Source: Egerieimonas sp900552095
GTDB lineage: Bacteria > Bacillota > Clostridia > Lachnospirales > Lachnospiraceae
DNA: 7,514 nucleotides
Assembly (NCBI GenBank): GCA_902469965.1
Contig: CABREP010000079.1
Coordinates: forward strand, 1-7,514
Direction: 5' to 3'
Shown: piece by piece, positions 1 through 6,673 of the stretch
How positions within the stretch are numbered: the stretch's first letter is position 1
How the letters are laid out: each line of letters begins with the position of its first letter
The notes under the pieces: generated by a model
Databases searched by the model: none
The model's input: the letters and a program-made list of their open reading frames with translations, nothing else
Told to the model about the DNA's origin: nothing
Made by a program: the position numbers and the translations under genes

Positions 1-757
1 TCAGCTCCGTGGAGATCATGTAGGTAAGGACGGCGGGGGCCAGTCCTGTGGTGTAGGAGTTGACCAGGAAGAAGAGAGGATCATCCGAGAGAAGCCGGGC
101 GCATTTCTGGATAAAAGGATAGATAGAATCTTCGATTTTCCAGATTTCCCCCTTGGGTCCCCGGCCGTAGGAAGGCGGATCCATGATAATTCCGTCGTAA
201 TGGTTTCCCCGGCGAATTTCCCGTTCCACGAATTTCATACAGTCGTCTACCAGCCAGCGGATCGGGGCGTCGGAAAGACCTGAGGAGGCAGCATTTTCTT
301 TGGCCCAGGTGACCATTCCTTTGGAGGCGTCCACGTGGGTTACAGAAGCGCCGGCCGCTGCGGCAGCCAGAGTAGCGCCTCCGGTGTAGGCGAAAAGGTT
401 CAGGACTTTGACGGGGCGGCCAGCCTGACGGATCTTGCTGCCAAACCAGTCCCAGTTTACCGCCTGTTCCGGAAAAAGTCCGGTGTGCTTGAAACTGAAG
501 GGTTTCAAGTTGAAGGTTAGTTCTTTGTAGCGGATGGTCCACTGCTTGGGAAGATCGAAAAATTCCCATTCACCGCCGCCCTGGCGGCTTCTGTGATAAT
601 GGCCGTTGGGATGCTTCCATCCCCGCTCTGTCTTCGGCGTAGTCCAGATCACCTGGGGATCCGGCCGTACCAGCAGATAATCTCCCCAGCGCTCCAGCTT
701 TTCTCCGCCGGAGGTGTCAAGCACTTCATAGTCATTCCATTCATTGGCAATCCACAT
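1..757 (-). CDS. Class I SAM-dependent methyltransferase (COG1092/RlmI-like), 3' end cut by window edge
   Basis: I read 252 uninterrupted codons from the ATG at 757 down to the left edge; the C-terminus lies outside. The protein begins MWIANEWNDYEVLD. The SAM-binding motif I is NLFAYTGG (residues 120-127), the acidic residue ending strand beta-2 is D143 in THVDAS, and the catalytic-type motif IV is DPPSYGRG (193-200). DPPSY-type motifs are typical of the COG1092 family, which methylates bases in 23S rRNA (RlmI, RlmK). This protein lacks the N-terminal PUA domain of RlmI and starts instead with about 90 residues rich in Trp, Gly and His. The substrate is therefore uncertain; rRNA is only an inference. 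The start is supported by GGAAAGGA at 768-775, ten bases upstream. The gene is transcribed divergently from the aminotransferase. The methyltransferase fold is secure; the target is not. Confidence 0.88.
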   Translation of the reverse strand, partial: MWIANEWNDYEVLDTSGGEKLERWGDYLLVRPDPQVIWTTPKTERGWKHPNGHYHRSRQGGGEWEFFDLPKQWTIRYKELTFNLKPFSFKHTGLFPEQAVNWDWFGSKIRQAGRPVKVLNLFAYTGGATLAAAAAGASVTHVDASKGMVTWAKENAASSGLSDAPIRWLVDDCMKFVEREIRRGNHYDGIIMDPPSYGRGPKGEIWKIEDSIYPFIQKCARLLSDDPLFFLVNSYTTGLAPAVLTYMISTEL

Positions 758-830
758 AATTGATAAATCCTTTCCATCTATAGCGTAAGACGGCGGCCCG
801 GATGGCGCGCGTCTGTTTCTCTTCCATGTA

Positions 831-839
831 AGTATAGCA
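831..839 (-). promoter_or_regulatory. Probable extended -10 promoter for the methyltransferase gene
   Basis: On the minus strand the sequence reads TGCTATACT, an extended -10 element (TGn followed by TATACT, a 5/6 match to TATAAT). No good -35 hexamer lies 16-18 bases upstream, which is tolerated in extended -10 promoters. Transcription would start near 824, leaving a leader of about 65 bases before the ATG at 757. Confidence 0.5.
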
Positions 840-905
840 TAAAGGCTGAAACAATGGAATGAAAACATAAAAAACTGGTTAAAAACACGAAAATGCAGGA
901 TTGAG

Positions 906-934
906 TTGACAAACTTGCAAAAAATCCCTAATAT
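906..934 (+). promoter_or_regulatory. Sigma-A promoter of the aminotransferase gene
   Basis: TTGACA (906-911, a perfect -35) is followed after exactly 17 bases by TAATAT (929-934, -10). Just upstream, 866-895 contains A-tracts that resemble an UP element. Transcription would begin near 941, giving a leader of about 40 bases. Confidence 0.85.
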
Positions 935-980
935 AACGGATAGAGACCATGTTTTAGAATGAAATAAGACGGAGGAGATA

Positions 981-2270
981 ATGATGAAGCCATATTGCGA
1001 TATGACACGGGAAGAACTGGAGGCACTGCGTGAGAAGCTTGTCCGGGAATTTGAGGAAGTAAAGGGAAAAGGCCTGAAGCTGGATATGTCCAGAGGAAAA
1101 CCTTCAAAGGATCAGCTGGATCTGAGCAATGATATGATGGATGTGGTGAACAGTGCCAGTGATTTTAACAGTGAATCCGGCATGGACTGCCGCAATTATG
1201 GTGTTCTGGATGGAATTCCGGAGGCGAAGAAACTGATGGCCGAGATGTGTCAGGTATCTCCGGAAAATGTGCTGATCTACGGAAATTCCAGCCTGAATCT
1301 GATGTTTGATACGGTGGCGAGAGCCTATACGCACGGCATTTGTGGAAATACACCCTGGTGTAAACTGGATCAGGTGAAATTTCTCTGTCCCGTTCCGGGA
1401 TATGACCGTCATTTTGGTGTGACAGAGTATTTTGGCATTGAGATGATTCCTGTGCCCATGGACAGTGAAGGACCGGATATGGATATGGTCAGAGAACTGG
1501 TGGAAAAGGATGCGAGCGTAAAGGGAGTCTGGTGCGTGCCCAAATATGCGAATCCCAGCGGAATCTCCTACTCTGACCGGGTGGTAAAGGCCTTTGCTGC
1601 GTTAAGACCGGCGGCAGACGATTTCCGTCTTTACTGGGATGACGCCTATACCATCCATCATCTTTATGGAGAGGAGCGTCAGGATCAGGTGCTGGAGATT
1701 CTCTCCGAGTGTGAGAAAGCGGGAAATCCGGATCTGGTCTTTAAGTTTGCTTCCACTTCCAAGATTACTTTCCCGGGATCTGGTGTGGCGGTGATGGCAG
1801 CTTCCAGAAAGAATCTGGACGATGCGTTAAAGCAGCTGAAATGGCAGACAATCGGACATGATAAGATCAATCAGCTGCGCCATGTGAGATTTTTCAAAAA
1901 CATGGACGGGCTGAAAAAACATATGGAGAAGCATGCGAAGATCATGCGTCCCAAATTTGAGGCGGTGGAAAAGGTGCTGGAAGAGCAGCTGGGCGGCCTG
2001 TCCATTGGAAGCTGGACTGTTCCGAACGGCGGTTACTTTATCTCCTTTGAGGCGATGGAAGGCTGTGCAAAAGCGATTGTAGCGAAGGCGAAAGAAGCCG
2101 GCCTTGTGATGACCGGCGCCGGCGCAACCTGGCCCTATGGAAAAGATCCGAAAGACAGCAATATCAGAATTGCACCTTCCTTCCCCACCCCGGAGGAGCT
2201 GGCTGCAGCTGCAGAGATCTTTGTGCTCAGTGTGAAGCTGGTGAGTGTGGAAAAACTGCTGGCGCAGTAA
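981..2270 (+). CDS. PLP-dependent aminotransferase, aspartate aminotransferase Ic-type
   Basis: A 429-residue fold-type I aminotransferase of class I/II. Visible landmarks are YGNSS (100-104, phosphate-binding region), the conserved Asn of NPSG (191-194), YWDDAY (218-223, the Asp that contacts the pyridine nitrogen), STSK with the Schiff-base lysine K261, and RIAPSFP with R396, expected to bind the substrate carboxylate. The MSRGKPSKDQLDLS stretch near the N-terminus and the overall length fit the bacterial 'aspartate aminotransferase Ic' family (Pfam Asp_aminotransf). The expected reaction is aspartate plus 2-oxoglutarate to oxaloacetate plus glutamate. The class is certain; the amino acid specificity is inferred from family resemblance. 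Two ATGs occur in tandem (981, 984). GGAGGAG at 971-977 leaves 3 bases to the first and 6 to the second, so translation may really start at 984. The gene has its own promoter and terminator, so it appears monocistronic. Confidence 0.88.
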   Translation: MMKPYCDMTREELEALREKLVREFEEVKGKGLKLDMSRGKPSKDQLDLSNDMMDVVNSASDFNSESGMDCRNYGVLDGIPEAKKLMAEMCQVSPENVLIYGNSSLNLMFDTVARAYTHGICGNTPWCKLDQVKFLCPVPGYDRHFGVTEYFGIEMIPVPMDSEGPDMDMVRELVEKDASVKGVWCVPKYANPSGISYSDRVVKAFAALRPAADDFRLYWDDAYTIHHLYGEERQDQVLEILSECEKAGNPDLVFKFASTSKITFPGSGVAVMAASRKNLDDALKQLKWQTIGHDKINQLRHVRFFKNMDGLKKHMEKHAKIMRPKFEAVEKVLEEQLGGLSIGSWTVPNGGYFISFEAMEGCAKAIVAKAKEAGLVMTGAGATWPYGKDPKDSNIRIAPSFPTPEELAAAAEIFVLSVKLVSVEKLLAQ

Positions 2271-2291
2271 GAAAAACAGAGAATAAGGGAG

Positions 2292-2329
2292 CGGATGTGA
2301 AAGTGGATTTTGCATCCGTTTTCTCTTTT
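2292..2329 (+). terminator. Intrinsic terminator after the aminotransferase gene
   Basis: CGGATGTGAAA (2292-2302) pairs with TTTTGCATCCG (2308-2318), giving an 11-bp stem with two G-U pairs around the loop GTGGA. It is followed by the T-rich tail TTTTCTCTTTT (2319-2329). It starts 21 bases after the stop codon. Confidence 0.85.
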
Positions 2330-2385
2330 CCGGGAAGCTTCTTTTAATAAAAAATGAAATCCTCCTTAAGTTTGAGGGAAGGGGC

Positions 2386-2414
2386 TTTACCCGTCCGGCG
2401 AACAGTGCTACAAT
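2386..2414 (+). promoter_or_regulatory. Promoter of the ldt-ddl-murF cell-wall operon
   Basis: TACAAT (2409-2414) is a 5/6 match to the -10 consensus and is preceded by TGC at 2406-2408, making it an extended -10. TTTACC (2386-2391, 4/6 match to -35) lies 17 bases upstream. Transcription would start near 2421. It lies downstream of the aminotransferase terminator, which separates the two units. Confidence 0.7.
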
Positions 2415-2434
2415 ACAAAAGAAACAAAATCTAG

Positions 2435-2456
2435 GGAGAAGGCAGAGGCCTTTTTC
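2435..2456 (+). other. Small leader hairpin upstream of the L,D-transpeptidase gene
   Basis: GGAGAAGGC (2435-2443) can pair with GCCTTTTTC (2448-2456) around the loop AGAG, giving nine pairs, two of them G-U. The right arm contains five T in a row, so the GC-rich core followed by T5 resembles a weak attenuator. It ends six bases before the AGGGG ribosome binding site (2462-2466). It could also be fortuitous. Confidence 0.3.
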
Positions 2457-2473
2457 ATGTTAGGGGAATGAGG

Positions 2474-3907
2474 ATGAAGGGTAAAAAGAACGGAAAAGCG
2501 AAGAAAATCGTACTCTGGGTACTGTTGGGTTATCTTCTGATCATGCTTGTGGGGTATCTGGGAGTTTCCTTTTACTTTGCGCGTCATTTTTACAACGGTT
2601 CCACGATCAACGGAGTGGACTGCAGCGGAATGACTGTGGATCAGGTAAAGGAGAAGATTCAGGAGAGTGTGGGAAACTATGTTCTGAGCATTGAAGAGAT
2701 TGACGGCAAGGTGGAGAAGATGACTGCTCAGGAACTGGGGATTTCCTATGTGGATGACGGAGAAGTGGATAAGCTGAAGGAGCAGCAGAGCGGTTTTAAC
2801 TGGATTTCCTCTTTTTTTACCGATAAAACGTATGAGATGACAGCCAGGACCAGCTATGAGGAGGAGACGCTGGAAGCTCTTCTGGACAATCTGAGCTGTT
2901 TTCAGGAGTCTAATATCGTGGCGCCCGAAGATGCCTATATTGAGAAAAGCAGCGACGGGTATGTCATCGTCCCGGAGGTAGTGGGAAATACTCTGGAACG
3001 GGAGAAAGTCCTGGAAGCGGTGGAGGATGCAGTGAGCACCGGGAAGACCGTGATCAACCTGGAAGAACTGGGCTGTTATGTGAAGCCGGAAGTAACTGCA
3101 GAGGATGAAGGACTGAAAGAACAGGTAGAGAGTTTAAGCCGGATCACTGCAGCGCAGGTATACTTTGATTTTGGAGAAGAGCGGATCGAGAAAGTAGACC
3201 GGGCTCTTATTGAGACCTGGCTTGTGAAGGACGGGAATACGTATCAGCTGGATGAAAACAAGGTAAAGGAGTACGTAAAGTCTTTGAGCAGCAAGTACGA
3301 TACCTACTCCCTTCCCCATGAATTTACCACCCACAGCGGCAGGAAGATCACGCTGAATAACGGGGAAAATGTGGGCGCGTATACAGGAAACTACAGGGGA
3401 GATTACGGCTGGTGCCTGGACAATGAGAAGACGGAACAGGTTCTTATTGACGCTCTGCAGGAAGGAACCAAAGGGGAACTGGAACCGGTATGGCTTTACG
3501 AAGCCAAGAATCTGGGAAAAGATGACATCGGAGGAACTTATGTGGAGATTTCCATTGAGGAGCAGACGATGTGGTGTTATAAAGATTATGAGCTGGTGGT
3601 GGAGACTCCTGTGACAACAGGAAATCCCAATACGGGCCACGCTACTTCTCAGGGAGGAATCTGGAGTATTGACACGAAAGCGACAGACTGGTATCTGGAG
3701 GGAGAGGGTTACCGGGAGAAGGTAAAATACTGGCTGCCCTTTGATTCCCCAAACGATGTGGGGATCCATGATCTGGAGAGCAGAAAGGCTTTCGGGGGAG
3801 ACGTATATCTGACCAACGGCTCTCATGGCTGTGTGAATACGCCTGCGGATGCAGTAAAGAAGATCTTTGACACAGTGGAAGTGGGCACGGCGGTTGTTGT
3901 ATATTAA
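2474..3907 (+). CDS. Membrane-anchored L,D-transpeptidase (YkuD domain) with peptidoglycan-binding repeats
   Basis: This 477-residue enzyme is expected to form 3-3 cross-links in, or attach groups to, peptidoglycan outside the cell. A Lys-rich N-terminus precedes one membrane helix (about 12-36, VLWVLLGYLLIMLVGYLG), so the rest should be extracytoplasmic. Residues about 45-330 resemble two PG_binding_4-type repeats, the first introduced by INGVDCSGMT and the second ending near GDYGW. The YkuD catalytic domain starts near 353 (GGTYVEISIEEQTMWCY). It carries GIHD (His432) and SHGCVNTP, with His451 and the nucleophile Cys453. All expected catalytic residues are present. An in-frame ATG exists at 2468, but AGGGG (2462-2466) would sit one base from it and seven from 2474, so I chose 2474. 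The gene heads an operon with ddl and murF; 29 bases without a terminator separate it from ddl. Confidence 0.9.
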   Translation: MKGKKNGKAKKIVLWVLLGYLLIMLVGYLGVSFYFARHFYNGSTINGVDCSGMTVDQVKEKIQESVGNYVLSIEEIDGKVEKMTAQELGISYVDDGEVDKLKEQQSGFNWISSFFTDKTYEMTARTSYEEETLEALLDNLSCFQESNIVAPEDAYIEKSSDGYVIVPEVVGNTLEREKVLEAVEDAVSTGKTVINLEELGCYVKPEVTAEDEGLKEQVESLSRITAAQVYFDFGEERIEKVDRALIETWLVKDGNTYQLDENKVKEYVKSLSSKYDTYSLPHEFTTHSGRKITLNNGENVGAYTGNYRGDYGWCLDNEKTEQVLIDALQEGTKGELEPVWLYEAKNLGKDDIGGTYVEISIEEQTMWCYKDYELVVETPVTTGNPNTGHATSQGGIWSIDTKATDWYLEGEGYREKVKYWLPFDSPNDVGIHDLESRKAFGGDVYLTNGSHGCVNTPADAVKKIFDTVEVGTAVVVY

Positions 3908-3936
3908 TGATTGATTTTAAATAGCAGGAGAAGAAT

Positions 3937-4977
3937 ATGAAAATAGCAGTATTAGCGGGAGGAATCAGCACGGAGAGGAAGGTGTCCATCGTTTCCGGAA
4001 CTATGGTCTGCAGAGCGCTGCAGGAAAGAGGACATCAGGCCATTCTTCTGGATGTGTTCTGCGGCCGGGAAGACGCGGATCCAAAGAGGGCATTTGAAGA
4101 ACTGGCGGATGTGGAGGCGGCCGCCGCGTATATGAATTCCTTTAATGACTGCCTGGATGAGATGAGGACGGTACGGAGAGACTTTTTCGGTCCGAAGGTG
4201 CTGGAACTGTGCCGGGAGGCAGACGTGGTATTTCTGGCTCTTCATGGAGAGAACGGGGAAAATGGAAAGGTGCAGGCCTGTTTTGATCTGATGGGGATTC
4301 CCTATACCGGTGCAAATTATATCAGCAGTGCGATTGCCATGGATAAGGCTATGACAAAGACGGTTCTCACCGCAAAGGGAGTACCCATGCCGGGGGGCGT
4401 AACGCTGAAGAAAGGGGAGGGAACGTACCGCCTTCCGGAACTTGGAATGGAACTTCCCGTAGTTGTGAAGACCTGCTGCGGCGGTTCCAGCGTGGGGGTT
4501 TATATTACCAGAACCCAGGAAGAGTATGACCGGGCTCTTGAGGAAGCCTTCGCCCTGGAAGATCAGGTGCTGGTGGAGGAATACATTTCCGGGAGAGAAT
4601 TTTCCGTGGGTGTGGTAGCGGGGGAAGCTTATCCGGTGATCGAGATCGCGCCGAAGGAAGGATTTTATGATTATAAAAATAAATATCAGCCGGGAGCGAC
4701 GGTGGAGACCTGCCCAGCAGAGCTGACACCGGAGCAGACGGAGGAAATGCAGAAGTATGCCTGTATGGGATGTGAGGCGCTGGGCATTACCAGCTATGCC
4801 CGGCTGGATTTCCTGATGCGGGAGGATGGCAGGATGTACTGCCTGGAGGCCAATACCCTTCCGGGGATGACGGATACCAGTCTGCTGCCGCAGGAGGCGC
4901 AGGCGGTCGGCATCAGTTATCCGGAACTGTGCCAGAGACTGATTGAGGTATCTTTACAGGAGCGTGAACAGGTATGA
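3937..4977 (+). CDS. ddl: D-alanine--D-alanine ligase
   Basis: A 346-residue cytoplasmic ATP-grasp enzyme that joins two D-alanines using ATP to make the terminal dipeptide of the peptidoglycan precursor. The N-terminal substrate motif is AGGISTERKVS (7-17, with E13). ALHGENGENGKVQ (101-113) is the clostridial form of the usual HGxxGEDG motif. GGSSVGV (182-188) holds the active-site serine. RLDF (289-292) and LEANTLPGMT (303-312) supply the metal ligands D291, E304 and N306. The omega-loop reads FYDYKNKY (243-250); its tyrosine is the residue type expected of D-Ala-D-Ala ligases, where D-Ala-D-Lac enzymes of the VanA type carry a different residue. This argues against intrinsic vancomycin-type precursors. 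It is longer than E. coli DdlB (about 306 residues), mainly through an insertion around 44-85. AGGAG at 3926-3930 lies six bases before the ATG. The stop overlaps the murF start. Confidence 0.95.
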   Translation: MKIAVLAGGISTERKVSIVSGTMVCRALQERGHQAILLDVFCGREDADPKRAFEELADVEAAAAYMNSFNDCLDEMRTVRRDFFGPKVLELCREADVVFLALHGENGENGKVQACFDLMGIPYTGANYISSAIAMDKAMTKTVLTAKGVPMPGGVTLKKGEGTYRLPELGMELPVVVKTCCGGSSVGVYITRTQEEYDRALEEAFALEDQVLVEEYISGREFSVGVVAGEAYPVIEIAPKEGFYDYKNKYQPGATVETCPAELTPEQTEEMQKYACMGCEALGITSYARLDFLMREDGRMYCLEANTLPGMTDTSLLPQEAQAVGISYPELCQRLIEVSLQEREQV

Positions 4978-6353
4978 AGAATCTGACTTTGGAACATATT
5001 GCCCGGGCGGTGGGCGGAACACTTACAGGATTTGTAAAAGAACCGCAGAGAGAAATCACAGCTGTGACGACAGACAGCCGGAAGGTGGAGCCGGGGGCGC
5101 TTTTTATCCCGATCGTGGGGGCGAGAGCGGACGGACATGATTTTATTCCGCAGGTGATGGCTCAGGGAGCGGCCTGCACTTTGAGTGAAAAGGATCTGGG
5201 AGAACAGGATTTCCCGTATATCCGGGTAGATTCTTCTCTGCAGGCGGTAAAGGATCTGGCGGAGTATTATCTGGAACAGCTGGATCTTCCGGTGGTGGGG
5301 ATCACAGGAAGCGTGGGAAAGACCAGTACGAAAGAGATGATCGCCGCCGTGCTGGCACAGAAGTTTCGGGTGCTGAAGACCCAGGGGAATTTTAATAATG
5401 AACTGGGGCTGCCGCTGACCATTTTTCGCCTCCGGGAGGAGGATGAGATTGCAGTTCTGGAGATGGGGATCAGCGATTTCGGAGAAATGAGCCGGCTGGC
5501 GAAGGTGGCGCGGCCGGATTACAGTGTGATCACCAATATCGGCTGCTGCCATCTGGAAAATCTGAAGGACCGGGATGGGATCCTGAAGGCAAAGACAGAG
5601 ATCTTTGATTTTATGAAGCCGGGTGGAAGAGCTATTTTAAACGGGGATGACGACAAGCTGAGGACAGTGCGGCGGGTACAGGGAAAATCGCCTCTCTTCT
5701 TCGGGATGGATCAGAAAAATGAAATCTGGGCGGATGAAGTGGAGAGTCTGGGACTTAAGGGAACGAGATGCAGGATCCACATGGGAGCGGAAAGCTTTTC
5801 CGTGCAGATTCCCGTTCCGGGACGCCATATGGTTTCCAATGCCCTGGCAGGGGCCGCCGCGGGTCTTTCTTTTGGCATGACTGCGCAGGAGATTCAGGCG
5901 GGGATCGAGAGTCTGCAGCCGGTCAGCGGAAGATTTCATATTATGGAGACGGAGAAGTTTACGATTATCGATGACTGTTACAACGCAAATCCCGTTTCCA
6001 TGAAGGCATCTCTCGATGTTTTAAAAGATGGTCTGGGACGGCGGACGGCGATTCTTGGAGATATGGCGGAACTGGGAGCTGATGAGCGGAAACTGCATGC
6101 ACAGGTGGGACAGCATGCGGCCAGAGCAGGGATAGATGCGCTGATCTGTGTGGGAGAACTTGGCGGGGAGATAGCCCGGGCGGCCCGGGAAGAAGATCCG
6201 TCCCTTTCGGTAGTTCATCTGGCAGATCTGGACGCTCTTCTGGATCATCTTCCGGAGCTGGTGAAGGCGGGAGATACGATTCTTGTAAAAGCTTCGCATT
6301 GCATGAATTTTGAGCGCATTGTGGAAGCGCTTGCGGAACTGGCCGGAAAATAG
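4974..6353 (+). CDS. murF: UDP-N-acetylmuramoyl-tripeptide--D-alanyl-D-alanine ligase
   Basis: A 459-residue cytoplasmic Mur ligase, close to the usual length of about 450. It attaches the D-Ala-D-Ala made by Ddl to UDP-MurNAc-tripeptide, using ATP. Domain 1 contains TTDSRKVEPGALFIP (32-46), typical of the UDP-sugar-binding region. Domain 2 has the P-loop GITGSVGKTSTK (109-120), TQGNFNNELGLPLT (136-149), characteristic of MurF, the acidic LEMGIS (162-167), NIGCCHLENL (188-197) and the probable carbamylated lysine K207 in KAKTEIF. HMVSNALAGAA (285-295) closes this domain. Domain 3 has PVSGRF (316-321), DDCYNANPVSM (333-343) and LGDMAELG (361-368). The start codon overlaps the ddl stop by ATGA (4974-4977), with AGGAG at 4958-4962, so the two are probably translationally coupled. 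No intrinsic terminator follows the stop codon. Confidence 0.96.
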   Translation: MKNLTLEHIARAVGGTLTGFVKEPQREITAVTTDSRKVEPGALFIPIVGARADGHDFIPQVMAQGAACTLSEKDLGEQDFPYIRVDSSLQAVKDLAEYYLEQLDLPVVGITGSVGKTSTKEMIAAVLAQKFRVLKTQGNFNNELGLPLTIFRLREEDEIAVLEMGISDFGEMSRLAKVARPDYSVITNIGCCHLENLKDRDGILKAKTEIFDFMKPGGRAILNGDDDKLRTVRRVQGKSPLFFGMDQKNEIWADEVESLGLKGTRCRIHMGAESFSVQIPVPGRHMVSNALAGAAAGLSFGMTAQEIQAGIESLQPVSGRFHIMETEKFTIIDDCYNANPVSMKASLDVLKDGLGRRTAILGDMAELGADERKLHAQVGQHAARAGIDALICVGELGGEIARAAREEDPSLSVVHLADLDALLDHLPELVKAGDTILVKASHCMNFERIVEALAELAGK

Positions 6354-6356
6354 AGG

Positions 6357-6385
6357 TTGAAAACAGAGAGAAAAAGATTTATAAT
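6357..6385 (+). promoter_or_regulatory. Sigma-A promoter of the thiW-thiM operon
   Basis: TTGAAA (6357-6362) and TATAAT (6380-6385, perfect -10) are separated by exactly 17 bases. The -35 begins four bases after the murF stop codon. Transcription would start near 6392, about 11 bases before the riboswitch aptamer, so the aptamer lies at the very 5' end of the transcript. Confidence 0.87.
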
Positions 6386-6402
6386 AAAACAAAAAATAAT
6401 AG

Positions 6403-6490
6403 AACCGGGGAGCTGACCGATAGTCGGCTGAGAGGAAATGATATGGTTTCGACCCGTGACCTGATTTGGATAATGCCAACGTAGGGAGCG
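6403..6490 (+). ncRNA. TPP riboswitch (THI element) aptamer
   Basis: The segment matches the conserved core of the thiamin pyrophosphate aptamer. CGGGGAGC (6406-6413) gives the 5' half of P2. GCTGAC (6412-6417) pairs with GTCGGC (6423-6428) around CGATA to form P3, running into the near-invariant CTGAGA (6428-6433). A small optional stem, GAAA (6435-6438) with TTTC (6447-6450), follows. ACCC (6452-6455) closes P2. CCTGAT (6460-6465), TTGG/CCAA (6466-6469 with 6476-6479) and GCGTAGGGA-like ACGTAGGGA (6479-6487) form the P4/P5 pyrophosphate-sensing arm and its return. P1 is weak by eye. Placement upstream of thiW-thiM, with a terminator just downstream, fits transcriptional repression by TPP. 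Confidence 0.96.
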
Positions 6491-6504
6491 ATACTGATTT
6501 TACA

Positions 6505-6565
6505 GGGAGTGTCGCAGGATGCAGCAGCCTTGGGGCTGATACGTATTCCGACACTTCCATTTTTT
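6505..6565 (+). terminator. Riboswitch-controlled intrinsic terminator
   Basis: GGGAGTGTCG (6505-6514) pairs with CGACACTTCC (6549-6558), ten contiguous pairs including one G-U, and is followed by A and six T (6560-6565). The 34-base loop folds further: CAGCC (6524-6528) pairs with GGCTG (6533-6537 region), and ATGC pairs with GTAT outside it. It begins 14 bases after the aptamer, so it is the expression platform. With TPP bound, transcription should stop here before thiW. Confidence 0.85.
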
Positions 6566-6576
6566 GTATTCAGAGG

Positions 6577-6618
6577 GAAGAATCCCGGTGTTTGCCCAGG
6601 CAGATACCGGGATTCTTC
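6577..6618 (+). repeat. Perfect 13-bp inverted repeat between the riboswitch terminator and thiW
   Basis: GAAGAATCCCGGT (6577-6589) is exactly complementary to ACCGGGATTCTTC (6606-6618), with a 16-base loop (6590-6605) that contains TGC/GCA able to pair further. The sequence after it, TGTTCC, is not a clean T-tract, but the outer right arm is T-rich. It could be a second, weaker terminator, an mRNA-stabilising or processing hairpin at the 5' end of the thiW message, or a copy of a dispersed palindromic repeat. The sequence alone does not decide. Confidence 0.7.
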
Positions 6619-6673
6619 TGTTCCGGGAGGAGATGGATACCGCGGCAGAACCGGACAGGAGAAAGGAGAATTT

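Noticed and set aside
81..569. 162-codon open frame on the minus strand (MGIFRSSQAV...)
   Set aside because: It is an out-of-frame shadow inside the methyltransferase gene. The true frame reads through from 757 to 1 with recognisable SAM-binding motifs; this one has low-complexity Arg/Gly/Pro composition.
2457..2471. Four-codon ORF (ATG TTA GGG GAA TGA) overlapping the ATG at 2468 of the transpeptidase
   Set aside because: It is too short to carry information, the 2468 ATG is not the preferred start, and the only purine-rich site upstream lies in the loop of the leader hairpin. Probably chance.
3894..3922. TTGTTG, 17 bases, TTAAAT as a promoter for ddl
   Set aside because: The hexamers match only 3/6 and 4/6, and the start point would fall on the ddl ribosome binding site. 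Read-through from the ldt promoter explains ddl better.
6509..6673. Extension of thiW upstream to a GTG at 6509, adding 55 residues
   Set aside because: This stretch is the riboswitch terminator and the 13-bp hairpin. The GTG lies inside the terminator stem with no ribosome binding site, whereas the ATG at 6674 has AAGGAG five bases upstream and matches the ThiW N-terminus.
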